From the NCBI RefSeq assembly GCF_014649835.1, contig NZ_BMTU01000004.1, positions 372,001 through 436,000 on the forward strand: a stretch of 64,000 nt of DNA. The letters are read 5' to 3'. Shown here one piece after another: positions 8,132 through 17,428 of this stretch. The DNA is from Streptomyces pilosus (GTDB taxonomy: Bacteria; Actinomycetota; Actinomycetes; Streptomycetales; Streptomycetaceae). A program made the position numbers and the translations under genes. Under the pieces are notes generated by a model that saw only the letters and a list, made by a program, of their open reading frames with translations, was not told where the DNA came from and did not search any database. How positions within the stretch are numbered: the stretch's first letter is position 1; every line of letters starts with the position of its first letter.

Positions 8132-8575
8132 ATGAACGGACCCGCTGTGCACGAACCCTCCGCCGCCTCCTCCTCCTGGCGCGTCGCGCTGCCGCACTCC
8201 ACCGCGGCAGTGCCCGTGGCCCGTGCCCTGGTCCGTACGGCGCTGGCCGAACGGGAGCACACCGCCGACTGCGACACGGCGGAGCTGCTGACGGCGGAGC
8301 TGGTGGCCAACGCCGTGGAGCACACCTCGGGGAGCACCCCGATCGAGCTGGTGCTGCGGCTGCTGCCGGCCGGTTTCCAGGTCGAGGTGCACGACGCCGA
8401 CCCGGCGCCGCCCGGCGACCTCACCCGTCCGACACCCGGTGCGCCCGACCCCTGGCAGGAACACGGGCGCGGGCTGCTGCTGATCCGCACGCTGAGCTCG
8501 TCGTGCGGTCACCGCCCCACCGAGTCCGGCAAGGCGGTGTGGTTCCGGCTGCCGGGCCAGCGCCGCCCGGTCTGA
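8132..8575 (+). CDS. ATP-binding protein, HATPase_c/RsbW-like
   Basis: A 147-residue stand-alone histidine-kinase-type ATPase domain of the kind that is extremely numerous in Streptomyces, where members act as anti-sigma or regulatory switch kinases. The N-box is ELLTAELVANAVEHT (about residues 47-61) and the G-box is HGRGLLLIRTL near residue 112. There is no sensor or membrane part. The ATG at 8132 has GGAG about ten bases upstream; longer readings into 7802-8131 have no comparable site. It is a single-gene unit that converges on argF with a nine-base gap. No specific partner is visible. Confidence 0.85.
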   Translation: MNGPAVHEPSAASSSWRVALPHSTAAVPVARALVRTALAEREHTADCDTAELLTAELVANAVEHTSGSTPIELVLRLLPAGFQVEVHDADPAPPGDLTRPTPGAPDPWQEHGRGLLLIRTLSSSCGHRPTESGKAVWFRLPGQRRPV

Positions 8576-8584
8576 ACGGGCTCC

Positions 8585-9592
8585 TCAGGCGAGGGTGGCC
8601 ACCAGGACCGCCTTGATCGTGTGCATGCGGTTCTCCGCCTCGTCGAAGACCACCGAGTGCGCCGACTCGAACACCTCGTCGGTCACCTCCAGCGACTCCA
8701 GGCCGTGCGCCTCGTACACCTCGCGGCCGACCTCGGTCCCCAGGTCGTGGAAGGCGGGCAGGCAGTGCAGGAACTTCACGCCGGGGTTGCCGGTGGCGCG
8801 CAGCACGTCCATCGTCACCGCGTACGGCGCGAGGGCGGCGATCCGCTCGTCCCAGACCGCCTTGGGCTCGCCCATGGAGACCCACACGTCCGTGGCGACG
8901 AAGTCGGCGCCCGCGACGCCCTCGGCGATCTCCTCGGTGAGCGTGACACGGGCCCCGCTGGACACGGCGAGCTCACGGGCCCGGTCGACGACCTCCTGGG
9001 CGGGCCAGTAGGACTTGGGGGCGACGATGCGCACGTCCATGCCCAGCAGGGCGGCGGTGACGAGGTAGGAGTTGCCCATGTTGAAGCGGGCGTCGCCCAG
9101 GTAGGCGAAGGCGATGTCCGTGAGCGGCTTGGCGCTGTGCTCGGTCATCGTGAGCACATCGGCGAGCATCTGCGTGGGGTGCCAGTCGTCGGTGAGGCCG
9201 TTGTAGACGGGCACCCCCGCGTGCCGCGCCAGCTCCTCCACCTTGGCCTGGCTGTCCCCGCGGTACTCGATCGCGTCGTACATCCGGCCCAGGACGCGGG
9301 CGGTGTCCTTCACGGACTCCTTGTGGCCCATCTGCGAGCCCGACGGATCGAGGTAGGTCGTCGAGGCGCCCTGGTCGGCTGCCGCGACCTCGAAGGCGCA
9401 GCGCGTCCGCGTCGAGGTCTTCTCGAAGATCAGCGCGATGTTCCTGCCCCGCAGGTACCGGTGCTCGGTCCCGGCCCGCTTGGCGGCCTTCAGCTCGGCG
9501 GCCAGCTCCAGCAGGCCGCGGAACTCCGGCGCGGTGAAGTCCACCTCCTTGAGGAAGTGGCGGCCGGCGAGGGCGGTCGGGACAGTCGCCAT
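8585..9592 (-). CDS. argF: ornithine carbamoyltransferase
   Basis: A 335-residue enzyme that interconverts ornithine plus carbamoyl phosphate and citrulline. The carbamoyl-phosphate motif [11 protein letters not shown] lies near residue 60, the ornithine loop DVWVSMGEP near 237, and the HCLPAF motif near 277. It sits 58 bases downstream of an arginine deiminase gene on the same strand, and the gap and deiminase tail hold an ARG-box-like sequence. With the deiminase it could act catabolically (citrulline to ornithine and carbamoyl phosphate), although no carbamate kinase or arginine/ornithine antiporter is present nearby; an anabolic role under ArgR control is equally possible. Confidence 0.95.
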   Translation of the reverse strand: MATVPTALAGRHFLKEVDFTAPEFRGLLELAAELKAAKRAGTEHRYLRGRNIALIFEKTSTRTRCAFEVAAADQGASTTYLDPSGSQMGHKESVKDTARVLGRMYDAIEYRGDSQAKVEELARHAGVPVYNGLTDDWHPTQMLADVLTMTEHSAKPLTDIAFAYLGDARFNMGNSYLVTAALLGMDVRIVAPKSYWPAQEVVDRARELAVSSGARVTLTEEIAEGVAGADFVATDVWVSMGEPKAVWDERIAALAPYAVTMDVLRATGNPGVKFLHCLPAFHDLGTEVGREVYEAHGLESLEVTDEVFESAHSVVFDEAENRMHTIKAVLVATLA

Positions 9593-9629
9593 GGGGCTCT
9601 CCAGGGACGGGGACGCGAACCCTTGGAAG

Positions 9630-9657
9630 TGTATACGAAGATTTGCATTTCTATACG
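9630..9657. promoter_or_regulatory. possible ARG box upstream of argF
   Basis: An AT-rich stretch with inverted ends (TGTATACG and CTATACG) and a central TTTGCAT lies 38-65 bases before the argF start, overlapping the end of arcA. Read on the minus strand, CGTATAGAAATGCA resembles the ArgR half-site pattern TGCAT-N4-ATGCA. In this GC-rich setting the low GC content stands out. The match is imperfect, so this is a candidate only. Confidence 0.35.
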
Positions 9658-10874
9658 GCGTCTCGCTCCACGGGACAGCTCATGCAGCGCGGCCCGCCCC
9701 TCCCCCGCCCCAGCTCGCTGCCCGGGATCTCTATCACCTCGATGCCCTGCTTGCGCAGGTGGGTGTTGGTGGTCGCGTTGCGCTCGTAGGCGACGACGAC
9801 ACCCGGCTCGACGGCCAGGACGTTGCAGCCGTCGTCCCACTGCTCGCGCTCGGCCGCGTGCACGTCCTGGGTGGCGGTCAGCACCCGGATCTCGCTGAGC
9901 CCGAGCGCGGCGGCGATCGCGCGGTGCATGTGCTCCGGCGGGTGGTCGGTGACCTTCAGCTCCTTGTCGTCGGAGCCCGGCTCGATGGTGTACGACCGGA
10001 GCATGCCGAGCCCCGCGTACTGGGTGAAGGTGTCCCCGTCGACCATGGTCATCACGGTGTCGAGGTGCATCAGGGCGCGTCTCTTCGGCATGTCGAGGGC
10101 GACGATCGTCCGGGCCGAGCCGGCCGCGAACAGCTTGTGCGCGAGCATCTCCACGGCCTGCGGGGTGGTGCGCTCGCTCATCCCGATCAGCACCGCGCCG
10201 TTGCCGATGACCAGCACGTCACCGCCCTCGATGGTGGACGGGTAGTCGGCCTGCCCCTCGGACCACAGGTGGAAGGAGTTGCCGCGGAACAGCGGATGGT
10301 GCCGGTAGATCGCCTCGAAGTGCACCGTCTCGCGCTGCCGGGCCGGCCACCGCATGGCGTTGATGGACACCCCGTCGTAGATCCAGGCGGAGGTGTCGCG
10401 GGTGAAGAGGTGGTTGGGCAGCGGGCGGAGCAGGAAGTCGTCGAGCTCCATGGCGTGGAAGCGCACGGAGACCGGCTCCGCGTGGGAGTCCAGGAACTCC
10501 CGCTTGGTCGTCCCGCCGATCAGCACCTCGGCCAGGTCCGGCGCCGGCAGCGTCTCGAAGGCGGCACGGAGGTGGTCGGTGGCCAGCGGGCCGTACTCCT
10601 TCTCGTCGAAGACCCGGTCCAGGACGAGCGAGCGTGCCGCCGGGATCTCCAGCGTCTCGGAGAGCAGGTCACCGAAGAGGTGGACGGTGACGCCGCGGTC
10701 GCGCAGGACGTCGGCGAACCCGTCGTGCTCGGCGCGCGCCCGGCGCACCCAGAGCACGTCGTCGAAGAGCAGGGCGTCCTTGTTGCTGGGGGTGAGCCTT
10801 TTGAGCTCGAGATCGGGCCGGTGCAGGATGACGCGGCGCAGCCGCCCGGCCTCGGAGTCGACGTGGTAGGTCAT
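9651..10874 (-). CDS. arcA: arginine deiminase
   Basis: A 407-residue member of the guanidino-group-modifying family, of normal length, converting arginine to citrulline and ammonia. Visible signatures are [14 protein letters not shown] near the N-terminus, the EGGDVLVIG segment, the [14 protein letters not shown] block with its catalytic His, and the nucleophilic Cys near the C-terminus in [13 protein letters not shown]. The ATG at 10874 begins the conserved [15 protein letters not shown] start. It is upstream of argF on the same strand, forming a partial deiminase pathway. It stands 29 bases downstream of the HExxH enzyme gene but has no functional link to it that I can see. Confidence 0.95.
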   Translation of the reverse strand: MTYHVDSEAGRLRRVILHRPDLELKRLTPSNKDALLFDDVLWVRRARAEHDGFADVLRDRGVTVHLFGDLLSETLEIPAARSLVLDRVFDEKEYGPLATDHLRAAFETLPAPDLAEVLIGGTTKREFLDSHAEPVSVRFHAMELDDFLLRPLPNHLFTRDTSAWIYDGVSINAMRWPARQRETVHFEAIYRHHPLFRGNSFHLWSEGQADYPSTIEGGDVLVIGNGAVLIGMSERTTPQAVEMLAHKLFAAGSARTIVALDMPKRRALMHLDTVMTMVDGDTFTQYAGLGMLRSYTIEPGSDDKELKVTDHPPEHMHRAIAAALGLSEIRVLTATQDVHAAEREQWDDGCNVLAVEPGVVVAYERNATTNTHLRKQGIEVIEIPGSELGRGRGGPRCMSCPVERDAV

Positions 10875-10903
10875 GCCTTCATCCTGACCACCCGGCCGCC
10901 CGT

Positions 10904-12664
10904 TCACCCCCGGTTCGGCACATCCGCGGCGCGGCTCGCGGTCACCCGGGGGCCGGCGACGCGCAGCAGCAGCTCCGGCCGGGCCAGCGTCCGCCGGGCG
11001 TCCCGACCCGGTCGCAGGGCGGCCCGGGCGACGATCCAGCCGGCGAGCAGGTGCGGGTCCCCCGGCTGCCGTTCCAGCCCTGCGGCATACCCGTCGAGGG
11101 CGGTCGCCGGGTCGCCCGCGGCGAGGTGCTCGTCGGGGGTGCGGGGGCGGACGGGGGGCACCGCGAGGACGTGGGTGCGCAGGTCGGGCCAGGTCGTGCG
11201 GTCGGGGCGCAGACGGAGGTGCCCCGTCCCGTCGTCGGACGGCACCGGGTGCCGCCCGGGTCCGGATCGGACCGGCGCGGCGACGTTGCGCAGCCGCCAT
11301 TCGGTGCGGTGCAGGGCGGCGGCGGTGCGGGCGCGGGCCAGGGCGGCCGGGGGCACGGGCTCGCGCAGCCAGGCGTCCAGGGTGCGGGCGAGGCCGGAGA
11401 CCAGGGCCTGCCCGGTCCGCGAGAGGCGACCGCTGTTGCGGAGGGTGCGGACGACGAGTCTGCTCTGCGTCCGGCGCAGGGCGAAGTGGTAGGCGGCCGT
11501 CCCGGCGTGCTCCGGCTCGGACATCCGGTCCCGCCAGAACCCGGCGACGCCCGTGAAGGCGTAGGCGCCGTGCAGCAGGCCGGTGAGGTGGCGCGGGTCC
11601 GGACGCCAGGGGGCGTAGTAGCGCTCGGCGCGGTCGTCGCGCACGAGCGGGAAGAGGTGGAGCAGCGCGGCGAGCTTGCTGTGCTGGAACTCGTGGACCA
11701 GCGCCTCGGCCAGGGCGAGCGGCTCGGAGGGGCGGGAGATGATCATCGCGCCGTAGGCGTCGCCGCTGGACGCGGACACCCGCACCTCGGGGGGAGGCGG
11801 GGGCAGCAGACCGGTCCTGGCCCACGGGACGACGGACCGGATCACGGCCGGGTCGAGCCGCCCGGGCCGCGTGGTGTCGGCGGCCGCGAGGATCGCGACG
11901 GCCCGGTCGAACATCCGCTGCCAGGCCGTGGCCTCGTCGGCGTCCAGCCGTGCGGGTGGCAGCGGTTCGCCGAGGTCGCGGTACGGGTCCAGGTCCTCCA
12001 GCGGGACGGCGGCGGAGCCGGCCCTGAGCGTGCGCAGGGGCAGCCAGCGGGCGTCGTCGGCGGGCGGTGCCGCGTCCACCGGCACGGGCGCGGGGCGGCA
12101 GGTCAGCGTCGCGTGCCCGCCGTCGCGTCCCGGCCCCGTGAGGGTCAGTTCTCCGGCACGGGTGCGCGCCGTTCCCGCCGACGGACCGGCCGCTCCCCCG
12201 GGAAGCCGGGCCAGCCCCAGTCCCGGCAGGTGCAGCGCCCCGTCCTCCAGCGCCACACGCAGGGACACCTCCATGCCGGCGTGCAGCGCGGCGACCACCG
12301 CGAGGGTGTTCAGCCGGGCCGTCTCCACCCACAGGGCCGGTCCGTCCGCGGTGCCGTGCGTCCGGCGCAGCAGGTGCGCGATCCAGGCGCCCGTCGTCGG
12401 CGCCTGGATCAGCCGTTCGACCGGCTCGGGCGCCCGGCCCGCCGCCTCCGTGAGGACCCGCCAGGCCTCCCCGGCCGGGGTGAGTGGCGTGGTCACGTCC
12501 TCGATCCGCGTCAGCAGCGTGCGCAGCAGCAGCAGCCGGCGCGCCCGCTCACCCCGTTCGAGGAAGGCGACGGCCCTGCCGGAGCCGCCGCCGGCGGCGA
12601 GTTCCGCGAAGAGCGGGGCGGGCAGGCGGAGCGTGCCGGGCACGGGTCGCTCGCTGGTCGTCAC
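10904..12664 (-). CDS. HExxH-motif putative peptide-modifying enzyme (peptide beta-hydroxylase type)
   Basis: A 586-residue protein of the HExxH family associated with ribosomally made, modified peptides; members are now described as 2-oxoglutarate-type peptide beta-hydroxylases. The metal-binding motif is in [14 protein letters not shown], residues about 320-333, preceded by a strand with [13 protein letters not shown] and followed by an acidic/aromatic helix region ([20 protein letters not shown]). No signal peptide or membrane segment is seen, so it is cytosolic. The GTG start has GGAGG six bases upstream. It lies 65 bases downstream of the small peptide gene at 12730-12954, its obvious candidate substrate, at the end of the VMAP-MoxR-FxsT operon. 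The C-terminal 200 residues are not assignable by eye. Confidence 0.75.
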   Translation of the reverse strand: MTTSERPVPGTLRLPAPLFAELAAGGGSGRAVAFLERGERARRLLLLRTLLTRIEDVTTPLTPAGEAWRVLTEAAGRAPEPVERLIQAPTTGAWIAHLLRRTHGTADGPALWVETARLNTLAVVAALHAGMEVSLRVALEDGALHLPGLGLARLPGGAAGPSAGTARTRAGELTLTGPGRDGGHATLTCRPAPVPVDAAPPADDARWLPLRTLRAGSAAVPLEDLDPYRDLGEPLPPARLDADEATAWQRMFDRAVAILAAADTTRPGRLDPAVIRSVVPWARTGLLPPPPPEVRVSASSGDAYGAMIISRPSEPLALAEALVHEFQHSKLAALLHLFPLVRDDRAERYYAPWRPDPRHLTGLLHGAYAFTGVAGFWRDRMSEPEHAGTAAYHFALRRTQSRLVVRTLRNSGRLSRTGQALVSGLARTLDAWLREPVPPAALARARTAAALHRTEWRLRNVAAPVRSGPGRHPVPSDDGTGHLRLRPDRTTWPDLRTHVLAVPPVRPRTPDEHLAAGDPATALDGYAAGLERQPGDPHLLAGWIVARAALRPGRDARRTLARPELLLRVAGPRVTASRAADVPNRG

Positions 12665-12729
12665 CGGGACCTCCGGTCGAGGACGGGTGGGCGGGACCCG
12701 TACGGGGGCTCCCGCGCACGGAGGGGCGG

Positions 12730-12954
12730 TTACTCGGCCCGGCCGGGCTCACTGCCGCCGCTGATGCCGCCGCGGGAGCGCAGCACCTCGGCCAGCAGGC
12801 GGGTGTCGGAGCGGAGGGGCGCCAGACTCTCGACGGCCGACAGGGGGAACGACGTGAGGTCCGCCAGATCCGACTCCCACCCGGGGGCGTCCGGCACGGT
12901 GTGCTCCCGGCGGGCGGACGCCGCCGCCTCGCGCGGAGCGGGTGGCTGATCCAC
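12730..12954 (-). CDS. small peptide, probable RiPP-type precursor for the HExxH enzyme
   Basis: A 74-residue ORF that is not in the usual list of annotated sizes. I chose GTG 12954 because AAGGGGGA lies about nine bases upstream; further upstream starts exist but lack such a site. The middle part WESDLADLTSFPLSAVESL followed by LRSDTRLLAEVLRSRG has the regular Leu/acidic pattern of leader regions in FxSxx-system peptides. The C-terminus is a Gly/Ser/Glu-rich tail, GGISGGSEPGRAE, and does not end in the F-x-S-x-x signature. It lies between the FxsT-like gene (166-base gap) and the HExxH enzyme gene. Its role as substrate is inferred from position, size and leader-like pattern. Confidence 0.6.
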   Translation of the reverse strand: MDQPPAPREAAASARREHTVPDAPGWESDLADLTSFPLSAVESLAPLRSDTRLLAEVLRSRGGISGGSEPGRAE

Positions 12955-13120
12955 GGTGTGTGTCCCCCTTCTCGCACGGTGACACCCGATGCCCCGTGCC
13001 CCCATTCCATCATGGCCGTCGCCGCCGGCCACGGCTTCGCCCGCTCACGCTACTCGATCACCACCGGCGGACCGGGGCACTAACTCGCCGGTGCCGTCGA
13101 CACGTTCCGACCCGCTCGGC

Positions 13121-16100
13121 CTACAGCGGCATGGGCGCCAGGTCGCACTCGATACGGCGGTGCAGACGGGCCGCGACGAGCCAGGGGTGGTCCGGGCGGA
13201 CCACCCGGGTGAATCCCGCGACCGCCGTGCGCTGCGCCTCGTCGGCCTCCGGTCCCCGGGCCAGGCCGCGCAGGTCGAGGGCGAGATTCGCGGTGCAGGC
13301 CAGGGTCAGCGGGTGCTCCTGCCCGACGGCGGCGGCGAGCAGCGCCAGGTTGGCCCCGTCCTTGCGCTGGGCCTGTTCGAAGTCCAGGCGCGCGTAGGCC
13401 GTGTTGGCCTGCCCGATCGCCACGGTCAGCGTCATCACGTGCCGGGGTCCGAGTGTGGCCGCCATGCGCCGGGCCGCCGTGTCCTCCATGTCCTGTGCGG
13501 CGTCCAGGTCGCCCAGGGCGCGCAGGGTGGCGGCCAGGTTGGCCCTGGTCTGGAGCGTGTACGCGTGGTCCTCCCCGAGCCGGGCCGCATAGCGCCGGGC
13601 GGTCTCCTCCCCCAGCTCGCGGGAGCGTTCGAGGTCCCCGGCGAGACGCAGGTCGACGGCGAGGTTGGCCGCCGTGGACAGCGAATCGGCGTGCCGGCGG
13701 CCGTACCGCGTCACGAAGCGGCGCAGGGTGTCCTCGGACAGGGCCAGGGCCTCGTGCAGGGCCCCGTCGCGGCGGCGGCCGACGGCGAGGTTGCGGGCGA
13801 TGCGCAGCGTCAGCGGGTTGTCCTCGCCGAGCGCGGCGCGGGCGCGGACGAGGACGTCCTCCTGGAAGTCCCGGGCGCCGGGGTAGTCACCGCTCTCCCG
13901 CATGTCCATGCAGAGCGCGTTGAGGCTGTTCAGGGTGAGGAAGCTGGCCGTCCCGAACATGAGCTCGCGCAGCCGGGCGTTCTCCTGGTCCAGCGGCAGC
14001 GCCTCGGTGAACTGCCCGCACAGCCGGAGGTCGACGGTCAGGCTGTGGGTGGCGCGCAGGGTGATCGGGTCGTCCGGCCCGAACAGGGTGCGCGCCAGGT
14101 CGGTGGCCTCCCGGCTGAGGTCCCGGGCCTCCGTGAACCGTCCCTGGTAGCGACGGGCGTCGGCCATGGCGCACAGCGAGTCGACGAGGTCCTCGGGGTC
14201 CGCGTCGATGCGCCGGGAGACCTCCAGGGCCCTCTCGTCCAGCCGGATGGCCTCCTCGATCTGGCCGACCTGGAGCAGGGTGAAGGCGAGCGTCTTCGCC
14301 ATGCGGATGACGTGGATGTCCTCCTCGCCGGACTCGGCGAGCCAGGCGGTCCAGGCCTGCCGTGCGAGGTCCGCGGCGCCGTCGTGACTTCCCCAGTAGT
14401 AGAGGAAGAACACCGTGTCGGAGATGAGCTGCCGCACATAGGTGTCGGAGCTGGTGAACGCCTGGGAGGTGAGCAGGTGCGGCAGCAGCGCCTGGTAGGC
14501 GGGCCATTCCCGCGACGAGGCGAAGTGGCCGAGCGGGGCGGCGGACAGCAGCTGGTGGGCGGCTTCCCGCATGTGTGTGCGCTGTTCGGGACCGAGTTTG
14601 GCGAGGAGCACCGTCTGCAGCAGGCGGTGCATCTGGAGGGTGTCGGACCGGGGGTCCACCTTGATCAGGGAGAACTGGCTGAGGTCGCGGATCGCGCGGT
14701 TCATCCTGATCGACTCGCGCAGCAGCGGGTCGACCTCGGGGGTGATGCTGATGCCGCGGCTGCCCCGCAGGATGGACCTGGGGATGGGTTCGGGGGCCAT
14801 GCCGGCGCAGATGTCGAGGAGCTGACGGGCGCCGGGGTTGTTCTCCTGGATCCGTTCCAGCGAGATGTCCCAGGCGGCGGCCACGGAGACCGGGTAGTCG
14901 GGGGCGGGGTCGAGTTCGAGGATCTCGGGGCTGCGGCGGGCCAGCAGGTCGAGGTACTCGTCGACGAGCATGCCGGTGACCGCGCGCCAGGCGCCCGCCT
15001 GTTCGACCGCGAGGGGCAGGTCGCCGAGGGCCTCGGCGAGACGGTCGGCGTCCTCGGTGGAGAGGTCGGGTGACCGCTTGCGGAGCAGCTCGACGGACTC
15101 GTCGCGTTCGAAGACGTTGACCGGCAGCGGGGTCGCGACCCGTTCCCAGGCGCGGTTGCGGGACGTGACGATGACCTTGCCCGGCCCGTTGGTGGGGAAG
15201 TACCGGCGGGCCACGTCGACGTCCTCGGCGTTGTCGAAGACGAGGAGCCACTTCTCGTGCGGGACACCGGTGCGTAACGCCTCCAGGGCGGCCGGCACGG
15301 CCGTGGCCGCCGCCGGGGACCCCATCGACTCCTGACCGGCCGGTGTCACCCCCAGGGCCGTCGCGAGGGAGGTGAGTGCCGTCAGGATGAGGGTCTCGCG
15401 TTCGGCGGGGATCCAGCAGATCACGTTGTAGTCGTACTGGTGCCGGTAGATGTACTCGAGGACCAGCTGGGACTTGCCGACGCCGCCCAGCCCGTACAGG
15501 GCGTTCGGGAGCACCGCCGCCGTGTCCTGCTCCTCGAGCTGCTCCTCGACCGCCCGCAACAGGGCCGTGCGGCCCACGAACGACGTGTTGCGCAGCGGCA
15601 CGTTCACCAGCAGGGCGGGCCCGCTCGTCGAGGTCGTCTGCATGCCTGGCCTTGCCTCCGTGTCGTCACCGGACGGTCGCGAGGTCACCGAGTCCGTGTA
15701 TGCGGATGTTGCCCGGTCCGGCGCCTCGCCACCGGAGCTGCCGGACGCGGGCCGGTCGTCGCCGGCGGTGCCGGCCGCCGGCTCCAGGTCCGCCGCGATC
15801 CGGCGGGCACGCTCGGCGTAGGGCCCGGACAGCGCCCGCATGACGGCGAGTTCCGACTGCTGCCATCCCCCGGCGGACGCGTCGGGCAGACCGGCTCCCG
15901 CCGGGTCCCGCAGGGCGGCGCGCAGGGCCACGCCGTGGGCTCCCGCGGCCGGCAGGTCGCCCAGGATCGAGACGGTCCTGGCCAGTTGGCCGCGGGTCGT
16001 GGTGGCGAGGAGTGCCTCCCGGGCCCCCTCGGCGAACTCGGGCCGGCCCCGGCCGTCGTCGCCCCAGTCGATCAGGCCGCCCATCAGGATCTCCGCCAGG

Positions 16101-17428
16101 TGCTCGGGTCCGGCCTCCGGGACGGTCCTGCGGCGCACCTGCTCCACCAGGTCGAACTCGAAGGGGACCGCGGCCAGCCGGGTGGCGAGCCGCCGGGCGA
16201 CCGGGGTGGTCAGCGACAGGAAGCGGTGGACCGCCGCCGCGGCCGCGCGCGGCGACCGCGGAGCGCGCAGCCCGGGTGCCGGCGCGCCCCGCGCGAGGGT
16301 TCCCGGCAGGACGACGGGCAGGGCCCGGCGCACCCCCTTCTCCCCCGTGACGAGCGCGGCCCAGGCGGAGATCGACCGGGGTTTCAGGGACAGCACGGGC
16401 ACGGGCGGGACGTCGTCGCCCGCGGACGGCAGGGGACGCATCGGGTCGGGGCCCTGGGGCGGTGGCCGCAGGGCGACGCGGTCGTTGGCCGCGCCCGGGC
16501 CGCCGGCCTCGAGGACGGCGGGGTGCGGGCGGAGCGAGGAGCGGTGCCGCATGTGGGGCGGCAGCAGGTGCGTCACGGCCGTGGGTCCGGCGCGTCCCAG
16601 CCGGTCGAGCAGCGCGTCCGCGGCGGGACGGGCCCAGCCGTGGGCGAGGCCGTCGGTGACGACGACGAAGAGGCGGTCCCTCCTGCCGTCCAGGAGCTCG
16701 CCGATGCGGGCCGGGGTCCGTGCCCCGCTCCAGCGCAGCGAGGCGGGGCCGGACCGGGGAAGGGTCAGGGCCACGGTCCGCACCCCCCGGAACGCGCCGC
16801 TGTGTTCGGCGGCCGCGGCCAGGCTCGCCGCCTCCTCGTGCCAGACGGCCATGGTGGGGGCGTCGTCGACGAGGAGGACCAGGTCGAACGCCCGGACGTG
16901 GGCTGGCCGGAACCAGGGCAGCCACAGGCCGTCGGTGATCCCGCGCTCCGCCGTGACCTCCTCGTCGAGCTCCGCCGCGGTGCGGGAGGGCACACGGCGC
17001 GCCAGCCGGTGCAGGGCGACCGCCAGACGGGCCGAGCGGCGGCCGGAGACGGGTGCGGGTCTGCCGGGGTCCGGCAGGGCGGGCGGGTTGAGCCGTATCC
17101 GGCCCGTCCCCTCGGGGTCGGGCACGGGCAGGGTCACCGGGGCGGCGCCGGACCCGTCCTCCGGCGTCCCGGGCCGCTCGGGACCGGTCGCGGGGGCGCC
17201 GGGCGGCGGTGCGTCCCGGGCCGGCCGGTGCTCCCCGTCCGGGTCGGTCACGGACAGCGCGGGGCCCTCACCCGCCCGCGACCGGTACGCGGCCAGCCAG
17301 ACGGCGTCGGCCAGCTCCTGCCAGTGCGGGACGTACACGCCGTCGGCGTCGTCGGGGGGAGGGGCGGGTCCCGTCCCCGGACGGCCGGGCCCGGCGCCGG
17401 GTGCGCCCTCCCCGGGCGACCCGCTCAT
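13121..17428 (-). CDS. fxsT: FxsT-like giant protein: SAV_2336/vWA-like, NB-ARC ATPase, TPR repeats
   Basis: A 1435-residue signalling protein. Residues about 120-560 form a SAV_2336-type domain with a vWA-like core starting AFDLVLLVDDAPTMAVW near 175; the metal-ion site that is normally D-x-S-x-S reads DDAPT, so it looks degenerate. A STAND/NB-ARC ATPase follows with Walker A GLGGVGKSQL near 645 and Walker B LLVFDNAEDVD near 729. From about 1040 to the end there are tandem tetratricopeptide-like repeats (for example IEEAIRLDERALEVSRRI). This matches the tetratricopeptide protein of FxSxx-COOH systems. The ATG overlaps the MoxR stop (TGATG), so the genes are coupled. A TTA Leu codon at 15275-15277 (codon 718) suggests dependence on the bldA tRNA. 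Confidence 0.8.
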   Translation of the reverse strand: MSGSPGEGAPGAGPGRPGTGPAPPPDDADGVYVPHWQELADAVWLAAYRSRAGEGPALSVTDPDGEHRPARDAPPPGAPATGPERPGTPEDGSGAAPVTLPVPDPEGTGRIRLNPPALPDPGRPAPVSGRRSARLAVALHRLARRVPSRTAAELDEEVTAERGITDGLWLPWFRPAHVRAFDLVLLVDDAPTMAVWHEEAASLAAAAEHSGAFRGVRTVALTLPRSGPASLRWSGARTPARIGELLDGRRDRLFVVVTDGLAHGWARPAADALLDRLGRAGPTAVTHLLPPHMRHRSSLRPHPAVLEAGGPGAANDRVALRPPPQGPDPMRPLPSAGDDVPPVPVLSLKPRSISAWAALVTGEKGVRRALPVVLPGTLARGAPAPGLRAPRSPRAAAAAVHRFLSLTTPVARRLATRLAAVPFEFDLVEQVRRRTVPEAGPEHLAEILMGGLIDWGDDGRGRPEFAEGAREALLATTTRGQLARTVSILGDLPAAGAHGVALRAALRDPAGAGLPDASAGGWQQSELAVMRALSGPYAERARRIAADLEPAAGTAGDDRPASGSSGGEAPDRATSAYTDSVTSRPSGDDTEARPGMQTTSTSGPALLVNVPLRNTSFVGRTALLRAVEEQLEEQDTAAVLPNALYGLGGVGKSQLVLEYIYRHQYDYNVICWIPAERETLILTALTSLATALGVTPAGQESMGSPAAATAVPAALEALRTGVPHEKWLLVFDNAEDVDVARRYFPTNGPGKVIVTSRNRAWERVATPLPVNVFERDESVELLRKRSPDLSTEDADRLAEALGDLPLAVEQAGAWRAVTGMLVDEYLDLLARRSPEILELDPAPDYPVSVAAAWDISLERIQENNPGARQLLDICAGMAPEPIPRSILRGSRGISITPEVDPLLRESIRMNRAIRDLSQFSLIKVDPRSDTLQMHRLLQTVLLAKLGPEQRTHMREAAHQLLSAAPLGHFASSREWPAYQALLPHLLTSQAFTSSDTYVRQLISDTVFFLYYWGSHDGAADLARQAWTAWLAESGEEDIHVIRMAKTLAFTLLQVGQIEEAIRLDERALEVSRRIDADPEDLVDSLCAMADARRYQGRFTEARDLSREATDLARTLFGPDDPITLRATHSLTVDLRLCGQFTEALPLDQENARLRELMFGTASFLTLNSLNALCMDMRESGDYPGARDFQEDVLVRARAALGEDNPLTLRIARNLAVGRRRDGALHEALALSEDTLRRFVTRYGRRHADSLSTAANLAVDLRLAGDLERSRELGEETARRYAARLGEDHAYTLQTRANLAATLRALGDLDAAQDMEDTAARRMAATLGPRHVMTLTVAIGQANTAYARLDFEQAQRKDGANLALLAAAVGQEHPLTLACTANLALDLRGLARGPEADEAQRTAVAGFTRVVRPDHPWLVAARLHRRIECDLAPMPL

